The position numbers were made by a program, and so were the translations under genes. Below, piece by piece: positions 22,939-35,256 of a stretch of 64,000 nucleotides of DNA. The notes below the pieces were generated by a model. It had not been told where the DNA came from, did no database searches, and saw only the letters and a list, made by a program, of their open reading frames with translations. The stretch's first letter is position 1, and every line of letters starts with the position of its first letter. The stretch is from Chlamydomonas sphaeroides (Eukaryota > Chlorophyta > Chlorophyceae > Chlamydomonadales > Chlamydomonadaceae): contig BDDC01000005.1 of assembly GCA_001662425.1 (NCBI GenBank), forward strand, positions 73,762 through 137,761, given 5' to 3'.

Positions 22939-25224
22939 TCACGCCTTGTTCATGGCCTCGCGCAGCAGCAGCTGCAGCTCGCCCGTGCCCATCATCTGCT
23001 CCGCAATGTCGGCGCCGCCAACGAACTCGCCATTGACGTACAGCTGCGGTTTGCAGGTTGCGGGTTGGGGGGCGAATGGGATTGCGTGGGGTGGCGCGGG
23101 GCGGCGCAGGATGGCACGAATTCAGGGGGCGGTGCGGGGAAGCCGCAGGCGGGAAGCGGGAAGACATGCCACAGGAGGCAGGGCAGGACAGGGCAGGGCA
23201 GGGCAGGGCAGGGCAGCACGGGGCAGTCAAGGGAAGGGCGCGCAGGGTTTCGGCAGCGTGAGCCCGGAGAGGCTCCAGGGGGGTCGCCAGAGCGAGCTGT
23301 GCGGCCAGGCGAGCCGGGCGAGGCACACCGGCAGCGCACAGCCAGCGGTGGGACGCGGGAGCCGCACACGCATCATTCGCATGCCTCTGCCTCACGCCTG
23401 GAACCCTGCACGCTTCCCACACACCCCCCGCCCCAAAACAAGAGGAACGCAGAGGCGCCCTGGCCCCGGCCGGGCCGCACCTGGGGGATGGTGGGCCACT
23501 GGCTGTAGTTCTTGATGGCCTCCCGCAGGCCGGGGTTGTGGTACTCGTCCAGCACGTTGACGACCTCGAAGTCGGACTGCGGGGTGTGGAGGGAGGGAGG
23601 CATAGGGGCGCGGGCGGCGGTGTGAGGCGCACGCTGACCACGGAGCAGCCAGCATTGCAGCGCCTTGGACATTCCACGCCATGCGCAGCGCTTGCGGGGG
23701 CACTCGCCCAAGTCTCCGACACGCATGGCATGGGCACGCGGCCGTTGCACAGACCACGCTTTGAGCACGTAATGATTGAGGCCTGAGACTTGCACAGACC
23801 ACGCTTCGAGCACGTAATGTGAGAGGTCACTGTGGCTTGCTAGCAGCAGGGGTTTGCAAGCCTAGGCTTCCGCTCTTTGCCCCGATCCTCTGCCGCTCAC
23901 CTTGAGGGTGTTGAGCATGTTGAGCATCTTGAAGCTGAAGCCGCACTGCGGCTGCTGCCGGGTGCCCTTGACGAACACAACCACCTGCAGAAGGGGAAGG
24001 AGGAGGCAGCGGGGCAGCGGGGCAGGCAGAGTCGCTGGCCAGCAGCAGCAGCCGGGAGGGAGGCGGAGGGTGTTATGTAAGGAGCCGGGAGGGAGGCAGG
24101 GCAGTCGCGGGAGTGAAGGGAGCCGGGAGGAAGGGAAGGCGCTCCTGGGGAGGCAGCACTGGGCAACACGCGCCAGGGGGGCACCTTCACGGCGCGAGGC
24201 AAGCCACGCGCAGAGCGGGCCGGGCCGCTGTGCGCGGCACCGTCAACACTCCCGCCGTACGCAGGCCCACGCACGGTGCCGTACGGCATGCTGTACGACA
24301 GCAACCGCAGCACGCACCGAGTTCTCCTTGACGATGCGCTCGATGAGTCCCTCCATGGTGATGCCCTGGATGGGCTTGCCCGCCGTCAGCCGGATCTCAG
24401 GCTTGGCGGCGCGGGCCACGCTGCGCGACTGCCACTTGGTCTCGCCGGGCGCGTTGCCGGGCGGGATGGCGCCAGTCTCGGAGACTGCGACGGACGGAAG
24501 GTTTGGAGGGGCCAGAAGGGGCTTGGTCCTTATGTGGGCGGGGACGAGGGCTGGGCTTGGCGCGTGGGAGAGGCAGTGTGAGTGGCGATGGTGTGTTCAA
24601 GTGTTGTGTAGAACAGAACCCCGTGTGAGCGCCGACGGCTGTGGGTAAGCCGGCGGCGCCTGACCCACTACATGATGGGGTTGCCGCTCTCACCCGCCTC
24701 CTCGACCCAGGCCTTCCAGGCCGCGGTCAGCGCTTCCCGGCTGTTGTCATCGAGGATGTTGTACTTGATGGAGCCGGTCAGGTCCGGCAGCTCCTGCATG
24801 TGGGTCGCCACGCTGGCGGACACCTGTATGGTTGGCATCAAATCGGTTGTATTGGATGGGTTGCGGAGGCTGGGGGAAAGGGGCTAGCGGGCTTGGCGGA
24901 GGTCGGCGTGCGCGATGCACGCACGGATGGGTGTCCCAAGCCGGCCAGCGCAAGCACCCGCACCTTGCGCGAGAGGCCAATGTACTGCAGCACGCCAGCC
25001 TTGTCGTAAACGGCATAGACGCCAGCCGAGCCGGGGTACTGGCTGAGCTCGCCCTTCTCCATGACCGGAACCGCCTTCGTCTCGCTGAGCGCAGCGCGAG
25101 AAATCACCGAGGCACGTGCAGGGACAACGCGGCTGGGAGTGAAGGGTGCAAGCACGCCCTTCGGCATGCGCGCCGCAGGGGCGGAGCGCATCGCCGGAGC
25201 GGTCGTTCGGCCTAGCGACTGCAT
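22939..25224 (-). CDS. GRXS16: Chloroplast monothiol glutaredoxin with N-terminal GIY-YIG-like domain (GRXS16 type)
   Basis: Six exons: 25224-24964, 24823-24694, 24484-24318, 23984-23901, 23576-23481, 23043-22939. All phases close, giving 280 residues. The Ser/Ala/Arg-rich N-terminus is a plausible plastid transit peptide. Residues about 60-90 (AGVYAVYDKAG, then LQYIGLSRKV) form the GIY-YIG-like fold, followed by LTAAWKAWVEE and PPGN as in plant GRXS16. The C-terminal glutaredoxin domain has VVFVKGT and the monothiol active site CGFS at Cys200, then WPTIPQLYVNGEFVGGADI, which binds glutathione. CGFS glutaredoxins carry and transfer [2Fe-2S] clusters; the plant GRXS16 N-domain has been linked to DNA cleavage and redox control. 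Here the function is inferred from architecture. The symbol follows plant nomenclature. Confidence 0.92.
23176..23216 (+). repeat. GGGCA simple repeat in glutaredoxin intron
   Basis: Run of about eight GGGCA/GGACA units within the last intron of the glutaredoxin gene. Confidence 0.7.
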
Positions 25225-26011
25225 GGTTACAAAAGGGTGTTGCGTCGAAGCTATGGGATGAGTGAATTGGAACGACGGTGAGGAAGTCGCAAAGTTGCCA
25301 TACCCGTGCCGTGCCGCAACTTGGCCTGCCCGACCCCCCCTCTCCCCCGCGAAAGCGGAGGTTTGTCCCGTGCCACAACTTGGCCTGCTCAAGCCCCTAT
25401 CGCCCTTCAATGATATATCAATGTTATTCCCAAAGGTACGTCCAGCATATGCGTGGTGACGATGCAGAGTGCTCCAGGGCACTGCGTGCTCAGGAGGTGC
25501 GAATGACAACGCGAACCCAAAAGCTTCAACTGAATGGAAGCCAGCTGCCTTGCACCCCTGCACCAACTCCCGAACATGCTGCAGCCCCGTGGCGGCATGC
25601 TGCAGCCCCGTGGCGGGCCCCGGGGCCAGGGGTTGCTGATGTACGAACGATGCGACTACGTGAACCGGTATATTCCTGCCGTCAAGCTGGCTCGCGCGCG
25701 CTGAACCCAGGATGCTGACGTAAATCAGGCAACCCCCGACGATATAGCGGCACCACCAAGGTAAAGAGGTTGCGAAGACAGTCCTTATCCTGAGTGCTCA
25801 AGTTACATCCCACCGGCGACAGCACCACTCTTCGACGGCCGAGCGCGCCGCGCCGCCGCGCCGCGCGCGCCCACAGGCCGCCGCTGCTGCCGCCGCCCGC
25901 CAGTGGCGGGACCCGCACACCACCACGCCCGGCACGGCGCGCCTCCAGACCCGGCGCGCCTGCCCGGCCGTCTCCTTCCAACGCCTACTACCTTCACTCC
26001 ACCAGGCTCGC
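25225..26011. other. Intergenic region with eL20 3' UTR and glutaredoxin promoter
   Basis: No gene seen. TGTAA on the minus strand at 25807-25803 lies about 205 bases after the eL20 stop codon and is the likely polyadenylation signal. The remainder should contain the glutaredoxin promoter. Confidence 0.5.
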
Positions 26012-28823
26012 TTAGAACATGGCGACGTTGGGGCGGTTGGCCTTGTAGAGCGTCCGGAACTCCGGCTTGGAGGGGCGCGACAGCTTGTGGGTGATGGGGA
26101 ACTGGATCTTCTCGTTGTGGAACTGCTTGGTGTTGGCGCGCTTGCAGCTGTGGTAGTCGACCGTGGCGGTCTTGATGATCTGCATGAGGAAGCGGGGCCG
26201 AGGGAGGCACGGTCAGCCACACAACACGTGCAGTCGTCATAAGTGTTGCATCAGCAGCATCGGCCCCATCCGCACGACCGTGCAGGTCGAAGTCAGCCAG
26301 CAGCCGCGACGACGCGCAGCAAGGAGTTGCTTGCTGGCCGACCCGACAGCCCGCTACCTCCCATGGTTACCCCTCGCAATGCCTTTTCTGGACCCTGTCC
26401 GCTGCTGCGCTGTGCCAACGCCAGCCAGCCAGCTGCCTGCTTGCTTGCTGCTGCTGCTCGGCTTTGCTGCACACTGGCGGCAGGCCAAGCCGCTCGTCCT
26501 CCCTCCGACTGTGGCGTCCAAGCAGGCGTCAGGCAGAGCCGCTGGCCCATCCATGTCGCCTGCGACCGTCCCGCTTGCTGCTCCGCCCCAAACGCCACGA
26601 GCACCCGCTGTCGTGCCAACCCCAGCCATAACCTCCCACCCCCTCCCTTCCGCCGTTCGAAAGATTCACCGAACCCGCCTAGGCCCACCTGCCCTTCCAA
26701 AAATCGGCTAGCTCGTCATTTCCCACCCTTGCCAAGTTCGCGTTTCCCCTCAAGCCTTTGCCTCCTGCGCCGCTGGCCGCACCTGGATGGCCGAGGGCCG
26801 CACGCGGTGGCGCGACGCCATCTCCTGGTACATCTGGCCCACCGAGCCGTTGAGGGTCACGTCGCGGTACTCCTTGTACATGTTGTGCACGCCCGTGCGC
26901 GACGTGTAGCGGACCCACACGCCGTAGTTCTTGGCCAGGGTGGGCTTGCGCTCGAAGATCTGGGGGCAGAGGGCCGGACAGTGAGTGAAGCCGGGACTTG
27001 CAAGCAACCGGCGCGTGCGCTGACGAGCCAGCACGGGGCGAAGCGCTGGCGGCAGGCGCGGTGGCGCCAGGAGAGCGGACCTGGCGCCCCGGCCGAGCGT
27101 GGGCGGGGCGCTCTGTCTGCGCCGGCACTTGCGGCGCCGAGCTGTGCGATGCAGCTGGCTGGAGTTTGACAGGCGCCACCCGGCATGCAGCGCCGGAGAG
27201 CGAGGCCCAGCCCAGCAGCGACCGAGCGCTGCGCGCCGCAGCGGTGGCGCGGACCGACACCGACAACCCCCGAAACCCCGGTGTCCTCGTGGCCGCCGCA
27301 CACCCCGAGCTGCGCTCATGCTGCATGCCGCAAGGCAACGCCTGCCGATACGGCGGCTGCCGCAGCTGCTGTTCGACAGCAGCCGGAGGTGCCGCCGAGC
27401 GCGGGCACAACGCGCGCCACGCTGCCAGCCGCCCGGCGGCCTGCGGCAGCCAGCCCTCCAGACCGGCTGCCACCACGCGATGAGCGCTGGCGCCCACTTG
27501 CACCCTTGCAGTGACTACGCCAGTGCAAGGTAATCGGTCACCACTGATGAGCCTACAGGCCATGCCACCGAGCCGACCGGGGGCCGGCCCGCGAGCGCGG
27601 CGCCGGCGCTGAGGTGCTGGCACAGAAGGCGCACGCCAGACCTGAACCGCCGGCGCGGCTGCGGCGCCGGCGTGGCTGAGCGCCGGTTCATGAAGGCAGG
27701 TACATCAGCATGCCAGCATACCCTCCCCAGCTTTCCAGAGGACGCAGTCGCCAGAGGCAGCGCCAGCTGCGCAGCGTGCAGCGCGCGCACTACCGGGCTG
27801 GCCCCGCCCCACCGGGGGCGACGCGCGGCGTGGGCATCTTCCCAGCCGGCGCGCCCGGTAGTGGCGCCCACGTATGCGGAGGTAGCTGCAGCTGATACGT
27901 GCATATCGCGCCAGCAGCAATAGCTCGTTCCACCCCTGCCGCCCGTGGTGCCCGCACGCGACGATGTTGGGCCTCCCCGCCAGCGACGCCCCGCCAGGCG
28001 TGCTGGTACACGCTAGCGGTTGTCCGGGTAGCAGTGCTATTGCGCAAGCCAGCAACGAAGCGGGCCGCGATGCTGCTGCCGTGACCGCCGCCGTGCTGGG
28101 AGGCTGCAGGCGCCAGGTCCGGGCTCGCCCTCCGGCCGCTTTCCAGCCGCTGGCGCCAGCCGCTCCACCGCCCGTTGCTGTCATTCGCCGTCCAGGGCCA
28201 CCAGGGCCACCAGGAACACATCCCCCGCCCTTCACCCCAGCCAGACAACAGTGTAAGGGTGCCCATCCCTGCTGCTGGTCGCCACGCTCCTCACCTCGTT
28301 GCACGAGACGATCTGACCGTTGGCCTTCTTCACACGGCGGAGCTTACGGAGGAAGTACCTGTGTAGAAGCGCGGGCACCGGTTCCGCCGTCAGGTCGCCA
28401 TCGCAGGGGGAACCAAGCTGTTGCTTCCAACACCTAGTCGCAATCTGCTCTTAATGCAAAGAGAGGGCTTATAACGTTGCAGACGCGGCTATGCACATGC
28501 TCGCTGACAAGCAGGGCCTGCATTCCCGGCTGCGCGCCGACAAGACCGCTTACCAGAACTTGCTCTTGGCCTTGACGTCATCCTCGGCCCACACCTTCAT
28601 GCGGTAGACAGTCGGGTTGGCATCCGCGGCCGTGGGCAGGTGGCGGCCCACCACCTGGTACTGGTGCCACTTGAAGGTCCCCTGCGCCAGGCATTCCAGA
28701 GGTCATTTGAAAGCCCAGCTTCACAGGGCGCTGCGCGGCCGCGCAGGAAGGGCTCCAGCCGCTGCAGATGCGCCAAACGCCGCCGCCGAAGCTGAAGCTG
28801 CGCCTTCGCACCTGCAGCGACAT
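26012..28823 (-). CDS. RPL18A: 60S ribosomal protein eL20 (L18a)
   Basis: Five exons: 28823-28812, 28681-28554, 28358-28295, 26959-26783, 26179-26012, all in phase, 182 residues. The first exon encodes only MSLQ before a GTGCGA donor. The second continues GTFKWHQYQVVGR, the conserved eL20 N-terminus. Further hallmarks are YRMKVWAEDDVKAKSKFWYF, IFERKPTLAKNYGVWVRY, HNMYKEYRD and QMYQEMASRHRVR. The C-terminus is KQFHNEKIQFPITHKLSRPS, ending NVAMF. eL20 is a structural protein of the large cytosolic ribosomal subunit. Intron 3 is unusually long (about 1.3 kb) and GC-rich, without a recognisable gene inside. The start codon divergent to Cyp40 is 718 bases away. Confidence 0.95.
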
Positions 28824-29541
28824 CTTAGCAGGTTCTTCTACACACCCAGGAAAAGGGAGAGCTTTGCAGTTTGCCGCTGGACTAGTCTTGCCGCATGGGG
28901 CAATTGCATTGGGCCTTCCAGCGTATTCTCCCGCTCTAACACTTCTACAAACGTCAAGTCTTGAAGCATTTCCTCGTTCTTGAGTCCACCGCTACGCAGG
29001 AGCAGGTGTGCAGTGGAAGCGTGTCGAGCGGCAAATGCGCGCGCCAACCGACCCCTAGCTCCCGACGGGCCTCCAGCACGATCTCCTCGACCGTATCTGC
29101 TCCTGAACTCATCAGCATGGGATCTGGTGGCTTAGACTATGTTCGATAGCTATCGGCGGGTGATGGCATGCGACAGCATCCCAGCCGTCGAGAGACTTCG
29201 GCGGGCCCAGAGGACTGCAGTCGCCTCTGCAAAGATCGGACGCATGCAACTCACGCCTGCCGTCCGTCGCCAACTTGGCTTCAGCGGGAACCGACGACGG
29301 GAGCCCGCGGCCTATCAGCGTGCCGGTTGGGCCGATGCCTTGTCCAGCCCCTGCCCCGTTTAATCCTCGCGACGCTCATCTCCTCTTCCACCATTCCCGC
29401 TTTTTCCCCCCACAGACGCGCCGCCTGCCAGTTCGCAAGCAGCCAGCGGCAAGGAGCCAGCACGCACATCGCAGGCCCGCCCTCGCAGCCAGCGCCCTCG
29501 CAGCCCACACCAGCCGTCAACCTTCAAAGGCCGCAGCGACC
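28824..29541. promoter_or_regulatory. Divergent promoter region between eL20 and Cyp40
   Basis: The two start codons face away from each other with 718 bases between. A shared or back-to-back promoter is inferred from geometry. I see no clear TATA box, which is common for GC-rich algal housekeeping genes. Confidence 0.45.
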
Positions 29542-32500
29542 ATGCCGCTCCAGAAGCGCGACCCCAGCAACCCCGTGGTATTCCTTGACATCACCATTGG
29601 CGGCGAGCCCAGTGAGTGCAGCGCGCCGGGGCCACCACCCCCAAGCATGTGTGGCCTGGCACTACCGTCGCTGGGGCTGCCGTCAGCGCCGCCCCTGGTC
29701 CCGGGTCCGGCTGGCCACCCCTGGTCCTGTGTACCCTCGCTTGCCGCCCCTAGTCCGACGCGGCTTGCCCCCAATGTGCCCCTCGCCCCGCAGCTGGGCG
29801 CGTCCTGCTGGAGCTGTACCATGACGTGGTGCCCAAGGTGGGGCGGGGTGGCTGGGAAGGGCCAAGGCTGGGCTGGCTGGGGTGGAGTGGGATGGGGTGC
29901 GGGAGCAGAGAGGGCGGAGCGTGTGGTTCGTGCCCCAGCCCATTGCTGCAGCTGTGCAATGACGCCCAATGGCGCCCAGGGTGGGGCGGGTGGCTCGGGA
30001 GGCGTCTTGCGAGCGTGGCGGGGCTGGGGCGGGGCCTGAGGATGGCCGGTGCTCTTATTGGGCGGAGCTACCCCGAGACCTGGCGCCCAGGGTGGGGCCG
30101 AGGCCTGGCTGGGATCGGCTGGAAGCGGCGGGGCACGGCTCACGTGGTCTGGGGTGGGGTAGGGTGCGGTGGCTCACGTGGGGTAGGCAGGCTGGGTCTC
30201 TGGTGGGCGTTGATATGCACGACCGGCCGGGGTTGGGGCGGGGCTGCTGATGCTGGCTGGGATTCGTCTGGAGGGTGCTGCCATAGTGGATGGAGCCGGA
30301 GCCGGCCGCCTGCGCAGGACCCGCAACGCGGCAAGCGGCTCCGGCCCCGCGTCCGTCACCTCACTGGCCCCCGTGTGGGCCTCGCTCGCGCCAAGTGATG
30401 CCCCAAACACCTTCCCCCGGCCCCTCACCCATGCTCCGTGACACCAGACCGCGGAGAACTTCCGCGCGCTGTGCACGGGCGAGAAGGGCGTGGGCAAGGC
30501 GGGCCTCCCGCTGCACTACAAGGGCTGCAGCTTCCACCGCGTCATCCCAGGCACGTGGGGCGCACGGGCGGGGCCGGACTGGGTGCTGGGCGGGGCGCGG
30601 GAAGGGCGCAAGGGCTGGGTAGGGTCGGGGCGGGCTGGGTGCTGGGCGGGGTGGGGGAAGGGCGCAGGCGATGCAGAGGCTGAGCAGGCCGGGGGCGGGC
30701 TCGGTGGCTTGTGGGGTGCAATGGAAGCGGAGGCCGCAGGGGCGGGCCGGAGGTGGGGTGCAATGCGGGGCGGAGGCGCCCTGGGTGGCGGCTGGGTGGT
30801 GGCCCCTCATCACCGCACAGCGGGGATGTGGCTGCAGTGCGCGATGTGCGGTGGCAGTGCGCGGTGGCAGTGGCGGTGGCAGTGGCTGTACAGCAGCCGC
30901 GTCGTCCCAGCAGGGCGCTTGGGCCGCAGGGGGCGGGGCGGGGCGTGGGGTCGGGGCTCGGGCGGGGCGGGGCGGGCGGGGCAGGGGGGAACGGGCGCGG
31001 CGCGGNNNNNNNNNNNNNNNNNNNNNNNNNNNNNNNNNNNNNNNNNNNNNNNNNNNNNNNNNNNNNNNNNNNNNNNNNNNNNNNNNNNNNNNNNNNNNNN
31101 NNNNNNNNNNNNNNNNNNNNNNNNNNNNNNNNNNNNNNNNNNNNNNNNNNNNNNNNNNNNNNNNNNNNNNNNNNNNNNNNNNNNNNNNNNNNNNNNNNNN
31201 NNNNNNNNNNNNNNNNNNNNNNNNNNNNNNNNNNNNNNNNNNNNNNNNNNNNNNNNNNNNNNNNNNNNNNNNNNNNNNNNNNNNNNNNNNNNNNNNNNNN
31301 NNNNNNNNNNNNNNNNNNNNNNNNNNNNACGGTCGCGGCGCGGTCGAGGCATGGGGGGGTGGCGTTTCCCGCTCCCTTTCCTTGGCAGCCCGCCAACCCC
31401 TCCCCAGCTTGTGACAGCCTGCGCCGCTGCTTAGCAGCCGGCCGGCCGGGCCGGGCATGCGCCAGGGGTGCGGCTCAGGCAGCATGTGCGGGGGCCGGGT
31501 GTGGCCCGCGCCGCATGCCGCCGGCGCATGCTGGCTGCTGCCCAGCCCTCCTGACCCGGACGACCGCCTCCATCCCGCCCCCGCAGACTTCATGATCCAG
31601 GGTGGCGACTTCACGGCCGGTAACGGGACAGGTGCGCAGCGGCCACCGTTGCCCTCGCCCTTGCCCTGGCGGTCCTGCCACGGCCCCACGATGGCTCCGT
31701 GCGCCCGCAGTCCTGTGGCCCAACAGCGCCGCGTGCATCAATGAGGATCAGCCGCCGCTTAGCCACCGCGTCCAATGCTACACTGCCAGCCGCATCCAAG
31801 GGGCCGGGTTGCCCGCTGTGCCGACCCGAGGGCCGCGTTCGCACCCACCCACCCAAGCATCCAAGCTCGGCAGCCACACCTAGCGCGCGCGTCCCAACAT
31901 CGACCGCCAGCTTCACGCCTGCGTCCCTGACTCCATTCCTGCCCTCCCACGCCCTCTTCCCCTCGCCCGTGCCCTCACCCCACCGCCCACTCCTGCCGCC
32001 ATGCGCCCTCGCCGGCCGCCCCCCGCCTACCCTGCAGGCGGCGAGTCCATCTACGGCGAGAAGTTCGAGGACGAGGGCTTCCCCTTGACCCACGACGTGC
32101 CGGGGCTGCTGTCCATGGCCAACGCGGGGCCCAACACTAATGGCAGCCAGTGGGTGCCCCGGGCTGAGCGCAGTGGGCGACGGGGGCGGGGGGAAGCACG
32201 GGTTGGGCTCTCGGGTTAGTGTCATGGGCCGGTGCCCGGGCGGCTGCCCACGGTTGAAGCTCACGTGGGTTGCGCCCTTGCCTCCTAACCCCGTGCGACA
32301 CCAAGTGGATCGCTGCCTGGCGTGTTCGCCCTCCCTCCCGCAAGACTGGCTGGCTGATGCGCCCTCCCTCCCCCGCCCCCACCTCGCCCCCTCCCGCCTC
32401 CCCAGGTTCTTCGTGACCACGGTGGCCACGCCGCACCTGGACAACAAGCACGTCGTGTTTGGCCGCGTGCTCAAGGTGGGCCGCTGGGGACGGGGCGGGG

Positions 32501-35256
32501 CTGCATGATGGGGGCTGGAGCGGAGGGCCCATTGGATGGCAGATGGCGCCACGCGTCGACGCTGTGGGGCCGCTGGCAGTCATAGTCGGGACCCCGGGAG
32601 TGGGCGCCCGCGGAAGCTGCTCGCGCCGCTGCCGCCCTGGCTCGACTGGGTGTGTGCTGCAGCTGCGTGCCGTTGCGCCGCGCCACGGCTGACCGCCGCA
32701 ACGGCTCCAAGGCTCCAACACGACCTGCTGCTGCTTGCGGCGGGCGCTCGCAGGGCATGGGCGTGATCCGCGAGATCGAGCAGACGGAGACGGGCGAGCA
32801 GGACAAGGTGCGGCCGCAGGGCACGGAGCCTGGGGCGCGGGTATGGAGCGGGGCCAGGCTGCGAGAGCGGCACGGGTCATGGAGCTCGGAGCATGGGGCG
32901 GGTCGACATGTGGTGCGCTTGGCGGTGCTAGTACGCCGAGCGGCGGAGCGAAGAGGCGCGGAGACAGCGCAGGGGCGCTATCGCGACGCTCGAGACTTGG
33001 GTCGTGCCATCGCCCGCAACACACGACACCCCCATCCCTTGCCGGCAACTGGGCGGCTGGTTCATTGCCGGGGCGCTGTGCCCCGGTGTGGCGTTCGTGA
33101 CTGCGGCGGCGCCCAGGCCCATGCCCGTCGCGCTTCGTGACCCATGCTCCTCAGCCTCACCGCCTTGTCTCGAGTGCCCCCCGGCCCCGTGCCCCCTCTT
33201 GGTCGCCCCCCACCCCCGTCCCCGCAGCCCACCCAGCCGGTTCTGATTGCCGACTGCGGGCAGCTGAGCGAGGAGGAGCAGGCGGCGGCGGCCGCACCCG
33301 GCGAGGGCGGCTCCTTCCCCTCCTTCCCCGAGGACGCGGACCGGCCAGAGGGTACGGCGCGGCGAGGCGCGGGTGCATGTGGTGCTGGCCGCGCCATGGC
33401 GGGGGCATAAGGGGCAGGTCAAAAACGGCAGCAGCACGGCGCATGCTGTACGGCACAGGCGGTACGGCAGCGGGCCCGGGGACTATTCCCGGCCCGGCCG
33501 CAGGCAGCCGCGTTGGCCCCGGCCGGAGCAGCTTGGGGCACCTGGGTCCTTAGCTGTGGGGTTGCCGGCATGACGCTGGTCGGAGTCCGGACGCCAGGGG
33601 CCGCGAAACGCCGCGGCTGCACTCATGCGCTGTGCCCCCTTGGCCCTCCCGTCCCTCCCGTGCGCTCGTCCGCCGCTGCCGCCACCAGGCGAGTCGGAGG
33701 CGGACTTCAGGCTGCGGGCCGGGGAGGCCATCCGGCTGGAGGGCAACGAGTTGTTCAAGGTGGGCAGGGAAGAGGGCGGCTCAACTGAGAGGAGCGGGAA
33801 GGGCGTCGTGCGTGCGCGCGCCATGGGAGGCGGTCTCGCGACCGGCCGTGTCCGGAGCCCGGGGGGCCCGCAGCAGTGGCCGCTCTCCGTCACAGTCGGA
33901 CTGCAACAAGCTCGTTCAATCGGGGACGGGAGGGGCGTGCCCAGTGCACCTCCCTGCCGCTGCTCCCCCCGCCCACACCCCTCATCCTTCCTGCACCCGG
34001 CCCCCACTTCGCCGCCGCCCGCCAGGCCGGCAAGTACGGCGATGCCGTACTGCGGTACAGCAGCGCGCTGCGGTACGTGGGCCAGTCCAACTTCTCGGAC
34101 CCGGCCGCCGTCACGGAGGAACAAAAGGACAAGCTGGAGGCGGCCGTCGTGAGCTGCCTGCTCAACAGGTGTGGTGCGGGGCTTGGGGCGGGGAGGGCTT
34201 GGCACTGGGGCTGGAATGGAGGTGCAGTCACCTAGGGGACGCTGGCTCCCTGCGCTGGCTGTGCTCAACAGCTGCGCGCTGGAGGCGGGAAAGGGCGTTC
34301 GGGGCTGTGGCAAAGCCGTCTGCAATTTCCCCGCACCTCACCGAGACGCGCTCGCCCTTGCGCCTAGCCGCGGCGCCCAGCGCTCCCTAGCCCCAACCAC
34401 TCACACGCCAACACTCGAGCCCAGACATTCGCGCCTGCCCTCGCACCCTGCCCTCGCAATTGATCCCCCCCAGGGCCGCCTGCCGGCTCAAGCTGGGCAA
34501 GGCCGAGGCGGCGCTGGCCGACGCGGAGGCAGTGCTGGAGCAGGCGCCGGACAACGTCAAGGGCCTGTTCCGCTCGGGGCAGGCCAAGCTGGCGATCAAG
34601 GTGGGGTTGCAGGGAGCCGGGGGCGAGGGAGCATGGGGCCAGCGGTCAGAAAGAACGTGGGCAGGGTCGGACGGGGCCGAGGTGGCAAGTTGGGCAGGTC
34701 ACGGGCAGCTCGGCAGCACATGATCTCCTGTCCGTGCCCTGCGGCCGCAGGACTACTCGGGGGCGCTGGCCGCACTCAAGCGGGCGGCGGAGCTGGAGCC
34801 GGCGGACAAGGGGATAGCGGGTGCGTGGCTGGCCAGAGCGTGGGGTGGGGCAGCTAGGGGGGATGAACCAGTCGGTTCGAGGGGAGGAGAAGGGGATGGG
34901 AGGCGTTGAGTACAGGCGGGGGGCGGAGGCTGGGACAGAGGGGACCCTGGCCGTCCGGCCGGCCGGCTGTGGCGGGAGGGGGAGCGCGCCGTGGAGTCCT
35001 GCTGCACCGTTCCTCCCTCGCATCGCCCCCTGGCCCGGCAGACGAGACGGAAAGCTCGTCCACGTGTGCACCCTCGCAACAGCGCTATCTTGCACTCCAC
35101 TCTCGCCTTAGCCCCTCCCTCCCTACCCTAACCTCAACCCGACCCCTCCCCACCCTCCCCTCTGCTCGCCCCGCAGCCGAGCTGGACAGGTGCCGCCGGG
35201 CTGTGGACGCCGAGCGCAAGAAGGAGAAGGCCACGTACGCGCGCATGTTCGGATGA
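29542..35256 (+). CDS. CYP40: Cyclophilin-40 type peptidyl-prolyl isomerase with C-terminal TPR domain
   Basis: Thirteen exons: 29542-29611, 29794-29837, 30448-30550, 31587-31631, 32038-32149, 32406-32475, 32754-32807, 33228-33351, 33689-33759, 34026-34168, 34474-34600, 34751-34820, 35177-35256. Phases close, 370 residues, the usual Cyp40 length. The cyclophilin domain (about 1-175) has FHRVIPDFMIQGGDF with catalytic Arg69, Phe74 and Gln77. His135 (PHLDNKHVVFG) replaces the cyclosporin-contact Trp of cyclophilin A, as in other Cyp40 proteins. The TPR region (about 200-370) includes EGNELFKAGKYGDAVLRYSS, LNRAACRLKLGKAEAALADA and FRSGQAKLAIKDYSGALAAL. Cyp40 binds Hsp90 through its TPRs and, in plants, supports AGO1 loading. 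Intron 3 uses a GC donor and contains an assembly gap; the flanking exons join in frame. Confidence 0.95.
31006..31328. other. Assembly gap (323 N) in Cyp40 intron 3
   Basis: Run of N flanked by G-rich low-complexity intron sequence. Exons 3 and 4 on either side join in frame, so probably no coding sequence is lost. Confidence 0.95.

Noticed and set aside
22244..23515. Long plus-strand open frame of over 420 codons
   Set aside because: It runs opposite the last glutaredoxin exon and intron, is rich in Arg/Pro/Ser, has no motif and contains antisense of simple repeats.
30361..31689. Open frames across the second gap
   Set aside because: Same artefact of N; the region is Cyp40 intron 3, and the flanking exons join in frame without it.
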